NCBI GenBank assembly: GCA_934623545.1
Contig: CAKTVN010000079.1
Span: 1-7,255 of the forward strand
Source of the DNA: an uncultured Oscillospiraceae bacterium
GTDB lineage: Bacteria > Bacillota > Clostridia > Oscillospirales > Oscillospiraceae
Reading direction: 5' to 3'
Length of the DNA: 7,255 nucleotides
A program made the position numbers and the translations under genes. Positions within the stretch are counted from its first letter, which is position 1. The number at the start of each line of letters is the position of its first letter. This document shows positions 1 through 7,085 of the stretch, piece after piece. The notes under the pieces were generated by a model that saw only the letters and a program-made list of their open reading frames with translations, did no database searches and had not been told where the DNA came from.

Positions 1-2118
1 CAGCAGCGAGGTATAAAGCTCCTTCTGCTCCGAATCCGTCTCGACCGTTCCGTCGATCAGCGTATCGACCACGCGGCGGATGCGCGGGCTGCGCTCATAG
101 ATATCCCGCGCGCGGTAGGTCTCGCGGATGGCGTTCAGCTCGTCGACCTTCGCGCCGAAGATATAGTTGTTCTCCAGCCCCGCCTGCTCGACGATCTCAA
201 CGTTCGCGCCGTCCATCGTGCCGAGCGTGACTGCACCGTTGAGCATCAGCTTCATGTTGCCGGTGCCGGAGGCTTCCGTCCCGGCAGGCGAGATCTGCTC
301 GGAAACGTCCGCTGCCGGAATGATATGCTCGGCATAGGAGCAGTTGTAGTTCTGCACGAACACGACCTTGAGCCGGTCCTGCACATCCGAGTCGTTGTTG
401 ATGAGCTCCGCGATGCGGTTGATATAGCAGATGATCGCCTTCGCGCGGCGATAGCCGGGCGCCGCCTTCGCGCCGAAGATGCAGACCGTCGGCGTAAAGT
501 CGCGGATGGTGCTGTCCTTGAGTCCGAAGTAGATGTCCATCACGGACAGCGCGTTCATCAGCTGGCGCTTGTACTCATGCAGGCGCTTGACCTGCACGTC
601 GAACAGGAAGGTCGGGTCCAGCTGCACGCCCTCGTGCTCGGCGATGACCTTGCACAGCTGCTTCTTCTTTTCCAGCTTGATGGCGTTGAACTGCTTGATG
701 GTCATGTCGTCGATCGCGGGCTTGAGATCCTCCAGCCGGTCGAGCTCCGTCAGGAAGCCGCCTGCGATCTTGCTTTCGATCAGCCCGCAGAGCTCGGGGT
801 TGCTCAGCCCCAGCCAGCGGCGCGGTGTGATGCCGTTCGTCTTGTTCTGGAAGCGCTCGGGGAAGACGGCGTACCAGTCCTTGAACAGGTCGTTTTTCAG
901 GATCTCTGTGTGGATACGCGCCACGCCGTTGACCGCCGTGGAGACGTAAACGGACATATTCGCCATGTTGGCGCTGCCGTCCTTGATGATATAGAGCCCG
1001 GAATCCGGGAACTGCTTTTTCAGCCGTGCGTCGATCTTTTCGATCACATCGCAGATATCCGGCACGACCGAGCGCAGCAGCTCCATGTCCCACTTCTCCA
1101 GCGCCTCGACCATGACGGTATGGTTCGTATAGGCAAAGACATGGGACGCGACCTCAAACGCCGCCTCAAAGTCCATGCCCTCCAGCATCAGCAGCCGGAT
1201 GAGCTCCGGGATGGACATAGCTGGGTGCGTGTCGTTGAGCTGGATCGCTGTAAACTCATGCAGCCGGTAGAAATCACTGCCGTGCGCAGCGCGGAAATCA
1301 CGCAGGATATCCTGAAGCGACGCACTGGACAGAACATACTGCTGCTTGATGCGCAGGCGCTTGCCCTCCCAGGTGGAGTCGTTGGGGTACAGCACGCGGG
1401 TGATATCCTCCGCCTTGTTCTTCTTTTCCAGCGCCTTTGCGTAGTCCTGCGCGTTGAAGGCGTCAAAATCCAGCTCCTTCTCCGCCTCGCACTGCCACAG
1501 GCGGAGCGTATCGATCGTATTGGTGCCGTAGCCGATGACCGGCATATCGTATGGAACGGCGATGACCGTCTGGTCCGCAAAGCGCACCTTGACGGCGAGC
1601 TTGTCGCGCCGGTGGCTCCACGGGTCGCCGTATTTGGTCCAGTCGTCGGCACTTTCACACTGTCTGCCATGCACAAACGACTGCTTGAACAGACCGAAGC
1701 GATAACGTAGTCCATAGCCGGTCAGCGGCAGATCGCAGGTCGCCGCGCTGTCCAAAAAGCACGCGGCAAGCCGCCCGAGACCGCCGTTGCCGAGCGCGGC
1801 GTCCTCAATTTCCTCCATGCAGCCGATGTCGACGCCCTTTTCCAGGAACGCCTTCCTGACCTCATCCAGAATGCCCATGTTCAGCAGATTGCTGAACACC
1901 AGCCGTCCGACCAGATACTCCGCCGAGAAATAAAACGCGCGGCGGCCCTCCGCCTGACGCTGCTTGGTCTCGGTCCAGTGCTCGTTGCACTCCATCATCA
2001 GGACCAGTCCAAGGCACTCGTGCAGGCGCTCCGGCGTGGTCTCCTGAAGCGTCTCGTCGTGCCGCAGCTTGAGCATTGCCTCCGTCTGCTGAACGATCCT
2101 CTTTACATGATAACTCAT
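1..2118 (-). CDS. glgP: Glycogen/maltodextrin phosphorylase (GT35), C-terminus cut by window edge
   Basis: This cytoplasmic PLP enzyme cleaves alpha-1,4-glucan ends with phosphate to give glucose-1-phosphate. My translation from ATG at 2118 stays open for 706 codons to base 1. The start is supported by GGAGG at 2125-2129 with a 7-base spacer. Family landmarks are in order: GNGGLGRLAACFLDS near residue 110, LNDTHPAMSIPEL near 295, NKTNGITPRRWL near 430, VKRLHEYKRQLMN near 510, and the PLP-lysine segment ASGTGNMKLMLNGA, with the Schiff-base Lys at codon 623 (bases 250-252). E. coli MalP is about 797 residues with its PLP Lys at 646, so I infer that roughly 50-80 C-terminal residues lie outside the window. 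No frameshift is visible. It lies downstream of malQ, beyond a hairpin-rich gap. Telling GlgP (glycogen) from MalP (maltodextrin) is not possible from sequence alone; the neighbours favour a maltodextrin role. Confidence 0.96.
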   Translation of the reverse strand, partial: MSYHVKRIVQQTEAMLKLRHDETLQETTPERLHECLGLVLMMECNEHWTETKQRQAEGRRAFYFSAEYLVGRLVFSNLLNMGILDEVRKAFLEKGVDIGCMEEIEDAALGNGGLGRLAACFLDSAATCDLPLTGYGLRYRFGLFKQSFVHGRQCESADDWTKYGDPWSHRRDKLAVKVRFADQTVIAVPYDMPVIGYGTNTIDTLRLWQCEAEKELDFDAFNAQDYAKALEKKNKAEDITRVLYPNDSTWEGKRLRIKQQYVLSSASLQDILRDFRAAHGSDFYRLHEFTAIQLNDTHPAMSIPELIRLLMLEGMDFEAAFEVASHVFAYTNHTVMVEALEKWDMELLRSVVPDICDVIEKIDARLKKQFPDSGLYIIKDGSANMANMSVYVSTAVNGVARIHTEILKNDLFKDWYAVFPERFQNKTNGITPRRWLGLSNPELCGLIESKIAGGFLTELDRLEDLKPAIDDMTIKQFNAIKLEKKKQLCKVIAEHEGVQLDPTFLFDVQVKRLHEYKRQLMNALSVMDIYFGLKDSTIRDFTPTVCIFGAKAAPGYRRAKAIICYINRIAELINNDSDVQDRLKVVFVQNYNCSYAEHIIPAADVSEQISPAGTEASGTGNMKLMLNGAVTLGTMDGANVEIVEQAGLENNYIFGAKVDELNAIRETYRARDIYERSPRIRRVVDTLIDGTVETDSEQKELYTSLL

Positions 2119-2152
2119 TGATTGCCCTCCTTCATGCGGGTTCGGGTTTACG

Positions 2153-2183
2153 AAAAACGATACCCGTGATCGCACGGGTATCG
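2153..2183 (-). terminator. Intrinsic-terminator-like hairpin in front of the phosphorylase gene
   Basis: On the minus strand a perfect 11-bp stem (arms 2183-2173 and 2168-2158, CGATACCCGTG type) with a 4-base loop is followed directly by five T (2157-2153). This is the form of a Rho-independent terminator. It ends only about 23 bases before the GGAGG of the phosphorylase. It can either end malQ transcripts or act as an attenuator for the phosphorylase; I see no good promoter between it and the gene. The U run is short, so efficiency is uncertain. Confidence 0.7.
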
Positions 2184-2186
2184 CTT

Positions 2187-2217
2187 GAGCTTGTCAAAAA
2201 GTCTTTTTGACAAGCTC
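2187..2217. repeat. Perfect 14-bp inverted repeat with A5/T5 inner ends
   Basis: Arms 2187-2200 and 2204-2217 are perfect inverted copies (GAGCTTGTCAAAAA type) around the 3-base loop GTC. The DNA is nearly symmetrical, so either strand gives the same hairpin. The A5/T5 portion lies inside the stem at the loop, so this is not a standard terminator with a trailing U run. It directly precedes, in transcription order, the terminator-like hairpin at 2153-2183. Confidence 0.8.
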
Positions 2218-2408
2218 TCAAACGCGATCCGCTTCGCTGCCATCGCGTTTGAAAAGGCTGCGTGATGCTGCGCGCATAATTTGTGCGCTTTGGCGCACAA
2301 ATTCCACACTCGCTTCGCGCAGAGTGCTTTGCGCGACGTACACGCCGCCGCGCAAAGCCGTGCCAGCTGTCCGCGGCGCGCCCAGCGCCACAGAACAGTT
2401 TCGGCTTT
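2218..2408. repeat. Array of further inverted repeats filling the malQ-phosphorylase gap
   Basis: At least three more perfect stems follow each other here: 2218-2228 with 2242-2252 (11 bp, TCAAACGCGAT type), 2278-2288 with 2293-2303 (11 bp, AATTTGTGCGC type, 4-base loop), and 2326-2335 with 2349-2358 (10 bp, GCTTTGCGCG type). A weaker compound hairpin at 2367-2393 (CTGT/ACAG outside GGCGC/GCGCC) is enclosed by AAAGCCG 2354-2360 and CGGCTTT 2402-2408. No convincing coding region or promoter is visible in the gap 2119-2419; the short open frames that cross it have no family resemblance. Confidence 0.75.
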
Positions 2409-2419
2409 TTACTTGGACA

Positions 2420-3901
2420 TTATACGCGTCCGGCAGTAATTGTCAAGTCTGCAATTTCCTCTGCCAGCGACGGCGTCAGCTGCTCGCGCGTCATGCGCCA
2501 GCGCCAGTTTTCGACCTTCAGCGTGCCGGGCTCGTTCATGCGCGCCTCAGCGCCGAGGCGCAGATAGTCCTGCATCTGCGCGACGAAAAGGTCCGCCTTT
2601 GACTCCATTCCGGCGTGGATGATCGCCTGCGCCAGATCGTCCTCGGGTCCGACGCCAAGATACTCACGCGCATAGGCGTCGCTCTCTGCCGAGAGCCCCG
2701 CCACCCACTGGTAGAGCGTCTCGTTGTCATGCGTCCCGGTATAGCAAATGCAGTTGCGGTCATAATTGTGCGGGAGATAGTTGCTCGGCTCGCGCGGATC
2801 AAACGCAAATTCCAGCACCTTCATGCCCGGGAAGCCGGATTCGTCGACCAGCTGCCGGACCTCCGGCGTCAGGAAGCCGAGGTCCTCCGCGATGAAATCG
2901 ATGTCGGGATATGCCTCCTTGATCGCGTGAACGAGCTTGATGCCCGGTCCCTCGACCCACTTGCCGCAGCGCGCGGTGCGGTTGCCGGCGGGGATGCACC
3001 AGTAGCTGGACAGCCCGCGGAAGTGGTCGATGCGCACAACGTCAAACGCGCGCCCCGCCGCACCGATGCGGCGCAGCCACCAGTCGTAGCCGTCGCGCTC
3101 CATCTTGTCCCAGTCGTAGATGGGATTGCCCCAATACTGCCCGGTGCTGCTGAAGCCGTCGGGCGGACAGCCCGCCACGCAGCGCGGACGGCGCGTGCGC
3201 GTCAGCTGGAAATTCTCCGGATTCGCCCAGACATCGGCGGAATCCAGCGGCACATAGATCGGCACATCGCCGATGATGCGGATGCCCTGCTCATGCGCAT
3301 AGGCGCGCAGCGCGTTCCACTGGCTGCTGAAGACATATTGCAGGAAGTACTGATACTCCACGTCGTCGTGCAGGCGCTCGGCGTAGGTCTGCATCGCCTC
3401 GGGCTGGTGCAGGCGGATGTCCAGCGGCCACTCGGTCCACGGACCGTCGCCAAAGTGTCCCTTGACCGCCATAAACAGCGCGTACTCACGCAGCCACCAG
3501 CCCTCGCGCTCCACATAGGTCGCGAAGTCCGCGGGCGGGTCATGCCGGAACCGGCAGAACGCCGTATGCAGAAGCTGCGCGCGGCAGTCATACATGGTCT
3601 TGAAATCGACCTGATCGTCGCGCTGCGACCACCGGAACTCCTCCGTGTCGCTCTTTGTGAGCCATCCGTGCTCGATCAGCGCGTCCGGGTCGATGAAATA
3701 CGGATTGCCCGCAAAGGTCGAGAACGCCTGATACGGCGAATCGCCGTAGCCCGGCGGACAGATCGGCAGGATCTGCCAGTATTTCTGCTTTGCTTCCTTC
3801 AAAAAATCCACAAACGCATACGCTTCTCTGCCAAGGTTTCCAATGCCATACGGCGACGGCAGAGAGGAGATATGCAAAAGGATACCACTGCTTCTATTCA
3901 T
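2420..3901 (-). CDS. malQ: 4-alpha-glucanotransferase (amylomaltase, GH77)
   Basis: This cytoplasmic enzyme transfers alpha-1,4-glucan segments between maltodextrins, producing glucose and longer chains that the phosphorylase can attack. The 493 residues match the usual length of the short (bacterial amylomaltase) GH77 type. Visible motifs in order are SSGILLHISSLPSPYGIG at the N-terminus, GYGDSPYQAFSTFAGNPY near 51-68, GDVPIYV near 211, VRIDHFRGL with the nucleophile Asp at 292, IAEDLG with the acid/base Glu at 339, and GTHDNET with the third conserved Asp at 392. All three catalytic carboxylates are present, so the enzyme should be active. The ATG at 3901 lies 6 bases after the repressor stop, with only a weak purine-rich site (AAAGAG) inside the end of that gene. 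The two genes are therefore probably co-transcribed and translationally coupled. The stop TAA is at 2422-2420. Confidence 0.97.
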   Translation of the reverse strand: MNRSSGILLHISSLPSPYGIGNLGREAYAFVDFLKEAKQKYWQILPICPPGYGDSPYQAFSTFAGNPYFIDPDALIEHGWLTKSDTEEFRWSQRDDQVDFKTMYDCRAQLLHTAFCRFRHDPPADFATYVEREGWWLREYALFMAVKGHFGDGPWTEWPLDIRLHQPEAMQTYAERLHDDVEYQYFLQYVFSSQWNALRAYAHEQGIRIIGDVPIYVPLDSADVWANPENFQLTRTRRPRCVAGCPPDGFSSTGQYWGNPIYDWDKMERDGYDWWLRRIGAAGRAFDVVRIDHFRGLSSYWCIPAGNRTARCGKWVEGPGIKLVHAIKEAYPDIDFIAEDLGFLTPEVRQLVDESGFPGMKVLEFAFDPREPSNYLPHNYDRNCICYTGTHDNETLYQWVAGLSAESDAYAREYLGVGPEDDLAQAIIHAGMESKADLFVAQMQDYLRLGAEARMNEPGTLKVENWRWRMTREQLTPSLAEEIADLTITAGRV

Positions 3902-3907
3902 GTTTTT

Positions 3908-4921
3908 TCACTCTTTCAGGAGATTTCGTACACTTTGCTTGCAGGAAAGCGTGAACGGAACGGTAATATGCTTCGCCGGCGCGCCTTCCTCTACGCACGC
4001 CATCAGAATTTCAAAGCTGCGCTGCGCCATCCGGTCGAGCGACTGCGAGATCGTCGAGAGCCGGGGGCAATAGAAGTCTCCGATGGTCAGACCGTCGTAG
4101 CCGATGACCGAGATATCCTCCGGCACGCGCAGCCCGGCATCGTGCGCCGCACGGATCGCGCCGATGGCGATGACGTCCGCCATCGCAAAGACCGCCGTCA
4201 CCTCCGGCGTCTGCTGGAGCACCTTCTGCATCCCGACATAACCGAAGCGATAGCTGTAGCGCCCGGTGTGATAATACCGCGGCTCGTCAAACGCCATTCC
4301 GCAGCGCCGGAACGCCTCAAGGCACCCCTCATAGCGCAGCGCGCTGGTGTCGGAAAGGCTCCGGTCGCCGCCGAGAACCGCGATGCTGCGGTGCCCCGCC
4401 TTCAGCAGGTATTCCACCGCGCACGCCGCGCCCCGGCAGTCGTCCGTTGTGACGCTGGAGAGATTCGCAAAGCCCAGCCCGGAGGCGTCGTTCGAGACGA
4501 CGACCACCGGGATATGGATCTTCTCAAAATCCTGCTCGAAATTGCGGTTGGACGCGCCCAGAATCATCAGTCCCATCGGCTTTCGCTCGAGACAGAGCTG
4601 CACGGCGCGGCGCACCTCGTTGTCGTCCTCATCGATGAAGTCCACGATCAGCGGATGCGCCGTCGCGGCAAACAGTGCCTGAAGCCGCTCGACGAGCGAC
4701 GCGAACATCTCATTCGATGTGCCCTTGACCACGGCGGCAATGCAGTTGCTGCGCTGCTGCTTGAGCGTCTTGGCATTCGCATTGAGCTGAAAGCCGCGCT
4801 CGTTCACAATGGCGAGGATGGCTTTGCGCGCCTTCTCGCTCACGTTCGGCTGGTCGTTGAGCACGCGCGAAATGGTACCGACCGAGTAGCCGGTCTCTTT
4901 TGCAAGGTCTTTGATCGTCAT
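3908..4921 (-). CDS. LacI-family transcriptional regulator
   Basis: This is a 337-residue DNA-binding regulator, the normal LacI-family length. The N-terminal helix-turn-helix is clear (TIKDLAKETGYSVGTISRVL, residues 2-21). It is followed by a hinge NANAKTL (47-53) that keeps the Ala and Leu expected for minor-groove insertion but has Lys where Arg is common. The rest is a periplasmic-binding-protein-like sugar domain, with typical segments VFAMADVIAIGAIRAA and EDISVIGYDG near the C-terminal lobe. I choose ATG 4921 because GGAGG stands 8 bases upstream and the family's N-terminus begins exactly there. The same frame stays open to 5146, but that extension reads through a repeat element. Sitting between the transporter and malQ genes, it probably represses this locus in the absence of maltodextrin; the effector cannot be read from sequence. 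It resembles MalR-type regulators in role only by context. Confidence 0.95.
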   Translation of the reverse strand: MTIKDLAKETGYSVGTISRVLNDQPNVSEKARKAILAIVNERGFQLNANAKTLKQQRSNCIAAVVKGTSNEMFASLVERLQALFAATAHPLIVDFIDEDDNEVRRAVQLCLERKPMGLMILGASNRNFEQDFEKIHIPVVVVSNDASGLGFANLSSVTTDDCRGAACAVEYLLKAGHRSIAVLGGDRSLSDTSALRYEGCLEAFRRCGMAFDEPRYYHTGRYSYRFGYVGMQKVLQQTPEVTAVFAMADVIAIGAIRAAHDAGLRVPEDISVIGYDGLTIGDFYCPRLSTISQSLDRMAQRSFEILMACVEEGAPAKHITVPFTLSCKQSVRNLLKE

Positions 4922-4929
4922 AGAGGTCG

Positions 4930-4934
4930 CCTCC
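4930..4934 (-). promoter_or_regulatory. Ribosome binding site that fixes the repressor start
   Basis: GGAGG on the minus strand lies 8 bases before ATG 4921. It argues against the longer reading frame starting at 5146, whose extra 75 codons come from a repeated non-coding element. Confidence 0.85.
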
Positions 4935-4989
4935 GGGAAATATCGTCTTGCGACTTGAGGAACCTCTGAACCCATCGTCTGCGGCGGCT

Positions 4990-5006
4990 GGCGGATCTTT
5001 TCCGCC
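4990..5006 (-). other. Hairpin in the repressor leader, possibly the end of the repeat element
   Basis: On the minus strand GGCGGA, loop AAAGA, then TCCGCC form a perfect 6-bp stem. It follows the 157-bp repeat copy at 5021-5177 by about 15 bases and precedes the repressor ribosome binding site by about 55. There is no T run, so it is not a terminator. The other repeat copy is cut at the corresponding point by the window end, so I cannot tell whether this stem belongs to the element. Confidence 0.5.
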
Positions 5007-5020
5007 GATCCTGCGGTTTG

Positions 5021-5177
5021 AAAAACTTGAAATATCGCGCAGCCGCCAGCGGCAAAGAAGCGCTGCGGATGCGGCACACCCCTTGCGGGTGCACAAAGTA
5101 TCCCTTTGTTTTCCAAGCCTTGCCTTGACGAGAAATCTCTCGCCATCCGCTCTTGCCGATAGGATCAGAGCTTTCTT
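5021..5177 (-). repeat. 157-bp dispersed repeat, copy A (possible structured RNA element)
   Basis: Read on the minus strand from 5177 to 5021, this stretch aligns without gaps to 7099-7255 on the plus strand, with 136 of 157 identical positions by hand count. It contains an invariant stretch around GTGCACCCGCAAGGGGTGTG and several predicted stems: 5171-5167/5153-5149, 5144-5138/5133-5127, 5109-5104/5098-5093, and a GC-rich one at 5067-5064/5041-5038 enclosing 5053-5050/5045-5042. It begins 3 bp after the permease stop codon and lies in the leader of the repressor gene, in the same direction. I see no promoter with good -35 and -10 boxes in it. Confidence 0.9.
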
Positions 5178-5180
5178 ATT

Positions 5181-6047
5181 TTAACCCTTCACCGCGCCCG
5201 CGGCAACACCCTTGATGATATATTTCTGGCAGGAGAGGTAGAACACGACGACCGGGACGATGGCAAGCAGGATCAGCGCCATCGTTGCGCCCATGTCGAC
5301 CGTTCCGTAGCTGCCCTTGAGATACTGGATGTGGATGGGGATGGTCATATACTGCGTCCGGTCGAGGACCAGATACGGCAGCAGATAGTCGTTCCAGACC
5401 CACATGATCTCCAGCACGCCGACCGAGACGAGCGTCGGCTTGAGCATCGGCAGCACGACGGAGAAATATGTCTTGACCGGACCGCAGCCGTCGATCGCCG
5501 CCGCCTCTTCGATCTCAAGCGGGATCGATTTGACAAAGCCCGAGAACATGAACACAGCCAGACCCGCGCCGAAGCCCAGATAGATGACCGGGATGGTCCA
5601 CGGCGTGTTGAGCTTGAGCGTGTCCGCCGTCTTCGACAGCGTGAACATGACCATCTGGAACGGAACGATCATGGAGAACACGAACATGAAATACGCGATC
5701 TTGCAGAGGGTGCTTCCCACGCGGGAAATGTACCATGCCGCCATCGACGTACACAGCAGAATGAGCGCCACGGACAGGACCGTGATGACCACGCTGTATT
5801 CCACCGACCGGTAGAAGGGATAGTTGCCGAAGGTCATGCCCTTGATATAGTTCTGGAAGCCCATGAAGGTATTCGCGTTCGGCAGGGAGAAGGTGTCGGT
5901 GTTGATGGCTGCGTTGGACTTGAAGGAGTTCACCAGCACAATGAAGATCGGATAGAGATATGCGATGGACAGCAGCACGAAAAACGCCGTCAGAATGTTG
6001 TTCGCACGCTTTTCGGCGTGGAAGGAGGAGACCTTTGTCTTAGCCAT
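5181..6047 (-). CDS. ABC sugar transporter permease, MalG/LacG-like (CUT1 family)
   Basis: This 288-residue inner-membrane permease is the second subunit of a carbohydrate importer. Hydrophobic segments lie near 18-40, 83-107, 115-137, 149-172, 203-223 and 254-274, giving the expected six helices. The cytoplasmic EAA loop that contacts the ATPase is intact: EAAAIDG at 181-187 and VVLP at 197-200. The tail QKYIIKGVAAGAVKG is the typical CUT1 ending. Its ATG (6047-6045) overlaps the stop of the upstream permease by one base (TAATG), with AAGGAGG about 10 bases before it, so the two are translationally coupled and made in equal amounts. Sugar specificity is inferred as maltodextrin from the neighbouring malQ and phosphorylase; permease sequence alone cannot show it. 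Confidence 0.95.
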   Translation of the reverse strand: MAKTKVSSFHAEKRANNILTAFFVLLSIAYLYPIFIVLVNSFKSNAAINTDTFSLPNANTFMGFQNYIKGMTFGNYPFYRSVEYSVVITVLSVALILLCTSMAAWYISRVGSTLCKIAYFMFVFSMIVPFQMVMFTLSKTADTLKLNTPWTIPVIYLGFGAGLAVFMFSGFVKSIPLEIEEAAAIDGCGPVKTYFSVVLPMLKPTLVSVGVLEIMWVWNDYLLPYLVLDRTQYMTIPIHIQYLKGSYGTVDMGATMALILLAIVPVVVFYLSCQKYIIKGVAAGAVKG

Positions 6048-6961
6048 TACTGCTGCACCTCCTTCTTTCTGGTCGCGATGAGCTGCGCAATGCCGATGAT
6101 GCCGACCAGGATGAAGAACACGACCGCCTTCGCCTGTCCGGGTCCCTTGGTATTGCTCGTGTTGGACGAGACAATGTTGAGCGCGAGCATTTCCGTCGTC
6201 TTGATGACGTTGCCGTCCGCCAGCTGGACATACGGCTCGCCGCCGGTCAGCGCAAGGTTCTGGTCATAAAGCTTGAAGCCGTTGGTCAGCGACAGGAACG
6301 TGCAGATCGTGATGGACGGCATGACGTTCGGGATGGTGATGTGCCACAGCGATTTCCAGCCGCTCGCGCCGTCGATCTTCGCCGCCTCCATCATATCCTC
6401 TGGGATGGATTGGAGTCCCGCGATGTAGATGATCATCATGTATCCGATCTGCTGCCAGCAGAGCAGGATGATGAGCCCCCAGAAGCCGAACTTGCTGTTC
6501 AGCACGACCGCAGTATTGTAGTGGCTGAGGATGCCATCAAAGATCATCAGCCAGATATAGCCCAGCACGATGCCGCCGATGAGGTTCGGCATGAAGAACA
6601 CCGTCCGGAACAGGTTCGAGCCCTTGATGCCGCGCGTCAGCGCATACGCCACCGCGAAGGCAAGGATGTTGATGATCGTCAGCGACACGATGGCAAACAG
6701 CGCCGTGAACCAGAACGCGTGCAAAAAGCCCTCGTCCTGGAAGATCGTCATGTAGTTTTTCAGCCCGATCCAGGTCCACTTCGTCGTCGTCTTGAACTTG
6801 CAGAACGACAGGAAGAAGCCCTTCAGGAATGGGTACAGGAAGCCCACACAGAACGCTGCAAACGTCGGCAGCAGGAACAGCCAGCACCAGTGCTGGATCG
6901 GACGCCGAATCAACCGGGAGTTGAGTGCCGCGGCATCCGGCTTTCTTTTTCGTACTTTCAT
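6047..6961 (-). CDS. ABC sugar transporter permease, MalF/LacF-like (CUT1 family)
   Basis: This is a 304-residue inner-membrane permease and the partner of the next gene. Hydrophobic segments lie near 27-50, 81-108, 118-140, 159-182, 214-228 and 278-296. The EAA loop reads EAAKIDG at 192-198 with ITIP at 208-211, matching the consensus that docks on the ATPase. A basic N-terminus (MKVRKRK) suggests it starts in the cytoplasm. It lacks the large periplasmic domain and extra helices of E. coli MalF (514 residues) and matches the shorter Gram-positive type. ATG 6961 is supported by AGGAG with an 8-base spacer. A putative promoter lies about 80-110 bases upstream. The usual binding-protein gene is not found in the 294 bases upstream within the window; if present it lies further out or elsewhere. 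Confidence 0.95.
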   Translation of the reverse strand: MKVRKRKPDAAALNSRLIRRPIQHWCWLFLLPTFAAFCVGFLYPFLKGFFLSFCKFKTTTKWTWIGLKNYMTIFQDEGFLHAFWFTALFAIVSLTIINILAFAVAYALTRGIKGSNLFRTVFFMPNLIGGIVLGYIWLMIFDGILSHYNTAVVLNSKFGFWGLIILLCWQQIGYMMIIYIAGLQSIPEDMMEAAKIDGASGWKSLWHITIPNVMPSITICTFLSLTNGFKLYDQNLALTGGEPYVQLADGNVIKTTEMLALNIVSSNTSNTKGPGQAKAVVFFILVGIIGIAQLIATRKKEVQQ

Positions 6962-6993
6962 GATCCTCTCTCCTTTTAATTGATTTACCTTCT

Positions 6994-7044
6994 AAAATAC
7001 CTCAGTCCGCAGCCCGGCGTCCGGGCAGCCGACTGGGATATTTT
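6994..7044. terminator. Long hairpin, possibly a bidirectional terminator upstream of the permease genes
   Basis: A 51-bp imperfect inverted repeat is centred on 7019. Of its 24 opposed positions, 20 are Watson-Crick and one is a wobble. The core is GCCCGG, loop CGT, CCGGGC (7012-7026), with an outer CAGTC/GACTG and an A4/T4 pair at the base. Because the base is A-rich on one side and T-rich on the other, either strand ends in a short U run. It could terminate transcripts arriving from beyond the window or attenuate the permease operon. The U run is only four long, so terminator strength is doubtful. Confidence 0.55.
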
Positions 7045-7069
7045 ATCCGATCGCGTTTCTTTATATCAA
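7040..7069 (-). promoter_or_regulatory. Candidate sigma-A type promoter for the permease operon
   Basis: On the minus strand TTGATA (7069-7064) and TAAAAT (7045-7040) are separated by 18 bases; each box differs from consensus at one position. Transcription would begin near 7033, leaving a leader of roughly 70 bases before ATG 6961. The -10 box overlaps the outer arm of the hairpin at 6994-7044. Found by eye only. Confidence 0.5.
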
Positions 7070-7085
7070 GACGATTCGTTATATC

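Noticed and set aside
325..1710. A 461-codon open frame on the plus strand across the phosphorylase gene
   Set aside because: It lies wholly antisense to a continuous phosphorylase frame carrying all expected motifs; there is no family resemblance and no convincing ribosome binding site.
2187..2230. A TTGACA-like -35 box inside the palindrome as a phosphorylase promoter
   Set aside because: TTGACA does occur on the minus strand at 2194-2189 region, but the sequence about 17 bases downstream is GC-rich with no acceptable -10 box, and it lies inside hairpin arms.
2615..4969. A 784-codon open frame on the plus strand across malQ and the repressor gene
   Set aside because: It is antisense to two well-supported genes, its translation is rich in Arg, Val, His and Asp with no family resemblance, and it crosses gene boundaries. 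It is an effect of GC-rich third positions on the other strand.
4922..5146. A 75-residue N-terminal extension of the LacI-family protein
   Set aside because: The helix-turn-helix starts at 4921 behind a good GGAGG, and the extension is translated from a repeat that also occurs outside any gene at 7099-7255.
5331..6269. A 312-codon open frame on the plus strand across the permease genes
   Set aside because: It is antisense to both permeases, and its highly charged, repetitive composition is that of a reverse-strand shadow.
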